This document shows, in pieces, positions 7,833 through 11,266 of a DNA stretch of 11,266 nucleotides; position 1 is the stretch's first letter; every line of letters starts with the position of its first letter. The notes under the pieces were generated by a model. That model saw only the letters and a program-made list of their open reading frames with translations, ran no database searches and was not told the DNA's origin. Source of the DNA: Deltaproteobacteria bacterium (GTDB lineage Bacteria > Desulfobacterota > Binatia > Binatales > Binataceae); contig PMOH01000270.1 in the NCBI GenBank assembly GCA_003161515.1, forward strand, positions 1 through 11,266. The letters run 5' to 3'. The position numbers and the translations under genes were made by a program.

Positions 7833-9041
7833 TCACGCACCCGAAGATGCTGTCCCAACGACTGGAGAGGCATTGCGGCTAGGCGTCGCCGGGAAAGGTT
7901 CTGTCGAGAGCGGAAGCGCGGTGGTCACGACCTGGACGGTTCGCAGGATTTCCTGTCCGTCGAGATGCGGATGCATCGGCAGCGATAGAGTCGTGTCGGC
8001 CAGCGCCTCGCTCGCAGGGAAGTCACCAGCTCGATAGCCGAGGTACGCCAGCGCAGGCTGCAGATGCAGCGGGACCGGGTAGTGGATTCCGCATTCGATC
8101 TCAGCCTGAAGCAGCGCGTTGCGAACTGCGTCGCGCTTGTTGCTGCGAATTACGAACAGGTGGTAACAGGATTCGAAGCCTTCGGGCTCAAGAATCGGCT
8201 GCGCGTCCAACGGCGCGAGCAACTCGCGATAAGCCGAAGCGACTACGCGGCGGCGTTGGTTCCATTCGTCCAGCTTTTCCAGCTTGGCGCGGAGAACCGC
8301 GGCCTGGATCGAATCGAGGCGCGAGTTATAGCCGCAAATCTCGTGCGCGTAGTGGGACAGGCGCCCGTGATTGCTGAGGCTCCTCACGCGATGCGCGACT
8401 TCCTCGTCGTTGGTCGCGACCGCGCCGCCGTCGCCCCAAGCGCCAAGATTTTTGCCGGGATAGAAGCTGAAGCATCCCGCGTCGCCGATCGTTCCTGCCA
8501 TCTTCATCCCGTCGGCAGTGCGGACGCGCGCGCCGTGGGCCTGGCACGCGTCCTCGACCAGTTTGAGATTGAACTCGGCCGCGATTTCTTTCAGCTCGAC
8601 GATCTGCGCCGGCAGTCCATATAGATGTACCGGAACGATTGCTCGAACTGCGCGGCGCTCATTGCGCGGCAGCGATTCCAGAAAGCTGCGCAGCGCGGGC
8701 AAACTCATGTTGCCGGTCGCGGGATCAATATCGACGAACCTTGGACGCGCGCCGATCTGCACGATCGACGCCGCGGTGGCGATGAAGGTCATCGGCACAG
8801 TGATGACTTCGTCGCCCGGACCGACGCCGAGCGCCAGCAGCGCGATGCGCAGTGCATCGGTGCCGTTCGCAACAGCGACGACGCGCTTCACGTCCAGAAA
8901 TTCCGCGAACTCACGCTCGAAGCTTTCGACCTGATGGCCGCCGACATAAGAAGTGGCGGAATGGACCGCATCCATCTCGGCAGCGACGCGCTCGCTGATT
9001 TCGAGGTTTTGCCCGGCTAGATCAACGAATTTGATTTTCAC
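7833..9041 (-). CDS. DegT/DnrJ/EryC1/StrS family PLP-dependent sugar aminotransferase (WbpE/WlbC-like)
   Basis: This 402-residue protein is a clear member of the sugar aminotransferase family. It begins VKIKFVDLAGQN and shows ANGTDALRIAL (58-68), GPGDEVITVP (74-83), VEDACQAHGA (162-171, with D164 contacting the PLP ring nitrogen) and FYPGKNLGAWGDGG (193-206), where K197 is the Schiff-base lysine. NHGR, YNSRLDSIQAA and HYPVPLHLQPA follow as expected. It would aminate a keto nucleotide sugar, usually with glutamate as donor. With the preceding oxidoreductase and acyltransferase, the best match is the WbpE/WlbC step (amination at C3). The protein starts with GTG9041, overlapping the acyltransferase stop as GTGA, with GAGGGAG five bases upstream. 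A Ser/Pro/Ala-rich tail of about 20 residues extends past the usual family end. Confidence 0.93.
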   Translation of the reverse strand: MKIKFVDLAGQNLEISERVAAEMDAVHSATSYVGGHQVESFEREFAEFLDVKRVVAVANGTDALRIALLALGVGPGDEVITVPMTFIATAASIVQIGARPRFVDIDPATGNMSLPALRSFLESLPRNERRAVRAIVPVHLYGLPAQIVELKEIAAEFNLKLVEDACQAHGARVRTADGMKMAGTIGDAGCFSFYPGKNLGAWGDGGAVATNDEEVAHRVRSLSNHGRLSHYAHEICGYNSRLDSIQAAVLRAKLEKLDEWNQRRRVVASAYRELLAPLDAQPILEPEGFESCYHLFVIRSNKRDAVRNALLQAEIECGIHYPVPLHLQPALAYLGYRAGDFPASEALADTTLSLPMHPHLDGQEILRTVQVVTTALPLSTEPFPATPSRNASPVVGTASSGA

Positions 9042-9565
9042 TGTGACTCCCTCTCTTTCGACTCGATTGCAGGTCCGCGCAGGCGCGCAGGATGGCCGGC
9101 GACGATTGAGCCTGCGGGCACGTCGCGCACAACCATCGCGCCCGCTCCGACCAGCGCGCCTTCACCAATTTCGACTCCGCACATTATGATCGCGCCGCTT
9201 CCGATCGACGCGCCTTTCCTCACCACCGTGTGTTCCATCTGCCAGTCGCTTTCGGTTTGCGGCGCACCGTCCGAAGCAGTCGCGCGCGGATAACGATCGT
9301 TGATGAAAATGACGCCGTGGCCGATGAAGACCTCGTCCTCGATCGTGACGCCCGAGCATACAAACGTGTGACTCGAGATTTTGCAGCGGCTCCCGATTTT
9401 CGCGTCGCGTTGAACTTCGACGAACGCACCGAGCCGGGTGTCGTCGCCAATCTCGCAGCCGTACAGGTTTACGTACGAAGCCAGCCGCACGCGCTCGCCC
9501 ATACGGACGTCGTCCGCGACGCACGCCATCTGCGGCACTTGGCGCTGTGGGGTTGCCGCGCTCAT
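9038..9565 (-). CDS. Left-handed beta-helix (hexapeptide) N-acyltransferase, WbpD/WlbB-like
   Basis: This 175-residue protein is almost entirely hexapeptide-repeat (imperfect [LIV]-G-x4) sequence, for example IGDDTRLGAFVEV and IEDEVFIGHGVIF, ending with VPAGSIVAGHPARL. The FINDRYPRA segment (87-95) is the insertion typical of the WbpD/WlbB N-acetyltransferases, which acetylate the 3-amino group of a UDP-2-acetamido-3-amino sugar with acetyl-CoA. Such enzymes are trimers in the cytoplasm. Position between a Gfo/Idh/MocA oxidoreductase and a DegT aminotransferase supports this role, but the exact sugar is inference. The open frame begins at 9718, but the first 51 residues are Arg-rich and lie inside the oxidoreductase gene. 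ATG9565 overlaps that gene's stop as ATGA, with GGGAG 10 bases upstream. Confidence 0.92.
   Translation of the reverse strand: MSAATPQRQVPQMACVADDVRMGERVRLASYVNLYGCEIGDDTRLGAFVEVQRDAKIGSRCKISSHTFVCSGVTIEDEVFIGHGVIFINDRYPRATASDGAPQTESDWQMEHTVVRKGASIGSGAIIMCGVEIGEGALVGAGAMVVRDVPAGSIVAGHPARLRGPAIESKERESQ
9047..9053 (-). promoter_or_regulatory. Ribosome binding site for the GTG start of the aminotransferase
   Basis: GAGGGAG on the minus strand lies 5 bases before GTG9041, inside the end of the acyltransferase gene. It supports a GTG start in a GTGA overlap. Confidence 0.75.
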
Positions 9566-10794
9566 CGCAGTGCAGCTCCCAGCGGCACCATCAGGCCGCC
9601 CCGGCGCAGCGAATAGTTCGCGGCCTCGAGCACGTTTACGACGCGTGCGCCGTTGACGCCGTCGGTGTTGGGCGTTTCGCCATTCTTGATGCACTTGACG
9701 AAGTGCTCGCACTCGCAAAACAGCGGCTCTTTTTCCTCGATGCGGGGAATCTGGATGTCGCCGTAGCGATACGAGAACTGGAACTCGCCGAAAGTGTCGT
9801 AATACTTTTGCGCGGTGACGCCCTTGTCGTAGATGCGGATTTTTTCCTGCGGCGCGGTGTCATCGTAAACCAGCATCTTGCGCGAACCGACCACCGTCGT
9901 GCGGCGAATCTTGTCGGGGTCGAGCCAGCTGACGTGGATGAACGCGATCACGTTGCGCTCGAAGCGCAAGGTCAGCATCGCGACATCCTCGACCCCGTGG
10001 CCGTAGTGGCTTTCGCCCTGGCAGCTCACTGCCTCGGGCTCGCGGCCGCCCATCAGGTTGAGAATGATCGAGATGTCGTGCGTCGCGAGATCCCAGGTCA
10101 CGTTGACGTCGCGCTGGAAGAGTCCGAGATTGGCGCGCACCGAGCTGATGTAGAAAACGTCGCCGATTTCGCCCGACGCGATGATGTCGTGCATCTTCAG
10201 AACCGGCGCGCTGTATTCGAAAGTGTGCCCGACCATCAGCGTGAGTTTTTTCTCGCGCGCGGTCTTCACCAGGTCGCTGGCTTCCTCGCTCGACGTGGCC
10301 AGCGGCTTCTCGACCAGTACCGACTTGCCCGCCTCGAGCGCGCGTTTCGCCATCGCGTAGTGAGTACCGACCGGGGTCGCCACCACGATGCCTTCGATCT
10401 CGTCGTCGTTCAGCAAATCTTCGAAGCGACTGGTGGTCTCGAGGTCCGAGTACAGCTCGCTGACGTGCGTTCGCCGCTTCTGATCGAGATCGCAGGCGAC
10501 GATACGCTTTGCCGCCTGACTCTGATGCAGATTGCGGACCCAATTCGGACCCCAATAGCCAAGGCCGACGACGCCGACGCCGCTCAGCTGAGCGCGTTGC
10601 TCTTTTGGCGCGGCCGCCGGACGCGGGCTCGCGATGACGATGGGACGCTCGAGTTCGATCGCGCCGTTCCCATTCGCGCCGTTGACCTTGTCCACCTTGA
10701 TCGAGCCGTTCGAGTGCCCGTTCTTGGAGACGCCGTTGCGGTAGCCGTTTTCCGTCATCGGATTTTTCTCGTTAATAATGATGAAGTCATTCAT
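9562..10794 (-). CDS. Gfo/Idh/MocA family NAD(P)-dependent oxidoreductase with Asn-Gly-rich N-terminal extension
   Basis: The 410-residue protein carries a canonical domain from about residue 72: VVGLGYWGPNWVRNL (75-89) is the nucleotide-binding strand-loop-helix, ATPVGTHY (139-146) and EKPLATSSEEA (162-172) carry the family's catalytic Lys, GHTFEY starts at 189, and WDLATHD (234-240) holds the conserved catalytic His. The family oxidises or reduces sugar hydroxyl/keto groups with NAD(P). Placed directly before a WbpD-like acyltransferase and a DegT aminotransferase, it most likely makes the 3-keto nucleotide sugar for amination. It is not a close WlbA type, whose fingerprint reads GAAGYIA. 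The first 71 residues are extra for the family and contain seven Asn-Gly pairs (16-44). ATG10794 overlaps the upstream stop by 8 bases (ATGAATGA), with GGAG 10 bases before it. ATG10758 (residue 13) is an alternative start and would still keep the NG-rich part. Confidence 0.9.
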   Translation of the reverse strand: MNDFIIINEKNPMTENGYRNGVSKNGHSNGSIKVDKVNGANGNGAIELERPIVIASPRPAAAPKEQRAQLSGVGVVGLGYWGPNWVRNLHQSQAAKRIVACDLDQKRRTHVSELYSDLETTSRFEDLLNDDEIEGIVVATPVGTHYAMAKRALEAGKSVLVEKPLATSSEEASDLVKTAREKKLTLMVGHTFEYSAPVLKMHDIIASGEIGDVFYISSVRANLGLFQRDVNVTWDLATHDISIILNLMGGREPEAVSCQGESHYGHGVEDVAMLTLRFERNVIAFIHVSWLDPDKIRRTTVVGSRKMLVYDDTAPQEKIRIYDKGVTAQKYYDTFGEFQFSYRYGDIQIPRIEEKEPLFCECEHFVKCIKNGETPNTDGVNGARVVNVLEAANYSLRRGGLMVPLGAALR

Positions 10795-11266
10795 TGGGCC
10801 CGTACTCCGCGTAGGAATTTTGAGATCGCGACGGTCGCGCGTTAAGAATCACGCCTGCGACAGTTCTGTCAGCAGCGCGCAGTGCGGCTGCGGTAGTAGC
10901 AAGCTCCTTGCGTTCGGTTTGTCCGTAGCGAACCACCAACAGGATCGGGTCGGCGGGCCGCATCAGCGGCACCATGCGCGGATCGAGCCGCGCGACGCCG
11001 AGATCGATCACGGCGGCGGGAAAGGTACTGAGAACTGCTTCGAGCTCCGCGATCGCCGCTTCGCGCTCATCGTCGTTGCCGTTGAGACAGCAGGTCGCAA
11101 GCGTCAAGCGCTGCCAGCCGGTCGTGCGAAGCTGCAGCGAACCGTCCAGCGTGATCTGCGCGACGGTTCTTTCCGACGGCGAAATGACGCGATGCAGACT
11201 GGGACTCTGGAGATTCGCGTCCACCAGGATGGTGCGCATCGAAAGCCGCTGACTGAGATCCAGCGC
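10787..11266 (-). CDS. CpsD/Wzc-type (BY-kinase-like) P-loop ATPase, C-terminal part only
   Basis: The frame is open through the right edge, and only 159 C-terminal residues are visible. RTILVDANLQSPSLHRV near the start matches the Walker A' strand of bacterial tyrosine kinases and ParA-like ATPases (usual form VLLIDADLRRPSLH). RPADPILLVVRYGQTERKEL and RTVAGVILNARPSR match the family's end. Such proteins regulate polymerisation and export of capsule or exopolysaccharide, with a Wzz-like membrane partner or domain. The Walker A loop lies outside the window. The Walker B region reads AAVIDLGVARLDP rather than the usual hydrophobic-DxPP. The tail is short with only two tyrosines (SYAEYG) rather than a Tyr cluster, so autokinase activity is doubtful. 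An internal ATG at 11239 has no ribosome binding site and falls inside the conserved core, so it is not taken as the start. The stop overlaps the oxidoreductase start by 8 bases. Confidence 0.8.
   Translation of the reverse strand, partial: ALDLSQRLSMRTILVDANLQSPSLHRVISPSERTVAQITLDGSLQLRTTGWQRLTLATCCLNGNDDEREAAIAELEAVLSTFPAAVIDLGVARLDPRMVPLMRPADPILLVVRYGQTERKELATTAAALRAADRTVAGVILNARPSRSQNSYAEYGPNE

Larger units (their letters stand above)
1..11266 (-). other. Single co-directional polysaccharide biosynthesis operon (inferred)
   Basis: All eleven genes are on the minus strand. Junctions in transcription order are: 8-base overlap (10787-10794), ATGA (9562-9565), GTGA (9038-9041), 10-base gap, GTGA (6383-6386), ATGA (4866-4869), ATGA (3811-3814), 10-base overlap (2960-2969), 14-base gap and 52-base gap (501-552). 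No gap leaves room for a promoter plus terminator except perhaps 501-552, where none was recognised. The operon extends past both edges because both terminal genes are cut. Single-transcript status is inferred from spacing. Confidence 0.85.

Noticed and set aside
9566..9718. 51-residue N-terminal extension of the acyltransferase
   Set aside because: It is Arg-rich shadow translation of the oxidoreductase 3' end. The hexapeptide protein begins naturally at ATG9565.
9547..10845. 432-codon open frame on the plus strand opposite the oxidoreductase
   Set aside because: It is antisense to a gene with clear catalytic motifs. Its Asp/Val/Arg/His-rich composition is typical of reverse frames in GC-rich genes, and it has no recognisable domain.
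1..11266. Exosortase/PEP-CTERM (XrtA) locus
   Set aside because: FemAB-like and deacetylase-like genes fit, but no exosortase, PEP-CTERM motif protein or PEP-CTERM-type sugar transferase signature is visible, so the assignment is not supported by this window.
1..11266. CRISPR arrays, tRNA genes, insertion sequences or phage genes
   Set aside because: No regularly spaced direct repeats, cloverleaf-like segments, transposase motifs or phage proteins were seen. Coding density leaves no gap longer than 52 bases.

Overview
The window is one strand-uniform piece of a polysaccharide (exopolysaccharide, capsule or O-antigen type) biosynthesis locus. All eleven genes supported by the sequence lie on the minus strand, so transcription runs from the right edge (11266) to the left edge (1). 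The DNA is GC-rich by eye, with GC-biased third codon positions, and the gene set (phosphoglycosyl transferase, MOP flippase, BY-kinase-like ATPase) fits a Gram-negative-type bacterium. Nothing here fixes the phylum. No rRNA, tRNA, mobile element, CRISPR array or convincing terminator or promoter was seen.

In transcription order: (1) the C-terminal part of a CpsD/Wzc-like P-loop ATPase (11266-10787); (2) a Gfo/Idh/MocA oxidoreductase with an odd Asn-Gly-rich N-terminus (10794-9562); (3) a WbpD/WlbB-like hexapeptide acyltransferase (9565-9038); (4) a DegT/DnrJ/EryC1/StrS aminotransferase (9041-7833); (5) a WcaJ-type polyprenyl-phosphate sugar-1-phosphate transferase (7822-6383); (6) a Wzx-like flippase (6386-4866); (7) a FemAB/GNAT-fold protein (4869-3811); (8) a GT2 glycosyltransferase (3814-2960); (9) a NodB-like polysaccharide deacetylase (2969-1731); (10) a GT4 glycosyltransferase (1716-553); (11) the N-terminal part of a divergent nucleotide-sugar-dehydrogenase-like protein running off the left edge (500-1).

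Genes 2-4 look like a module that oxidises a nucleotide sugar to a ketone, aminates it and acylates the amine, the same logic as the WbpB/WbpE/WbpD (WlbA/C/B) route to 3-acetamido sugars. Gene 5 would start the repeat unit on the lipid carrier, genes 8 and 10 extend it, genes 7 and 9 may decorate or trim it, gene 6 flips it, and gene 1 would belong to chain-length control and export. No Wzy polymerase, Wzz/Wza or outer-membrane exporter is in the window.

The genes are packed unusually tightly. Seven of ten junctions overlap, five of them by exactly four bases (ATGA or GTGA) and two by 8 or 10 bases. The remaining gaps are 10, 14 and 52 bases. This strongly suggests one translationally coupled operon. 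The points most worth a second look are the altered catalytic positions in the left-edge dehydrogenase-like protein, the NG-repeat extension on the oxidoreductase, and the degenerate Walker B region of the BY-kinase-like ATPase.
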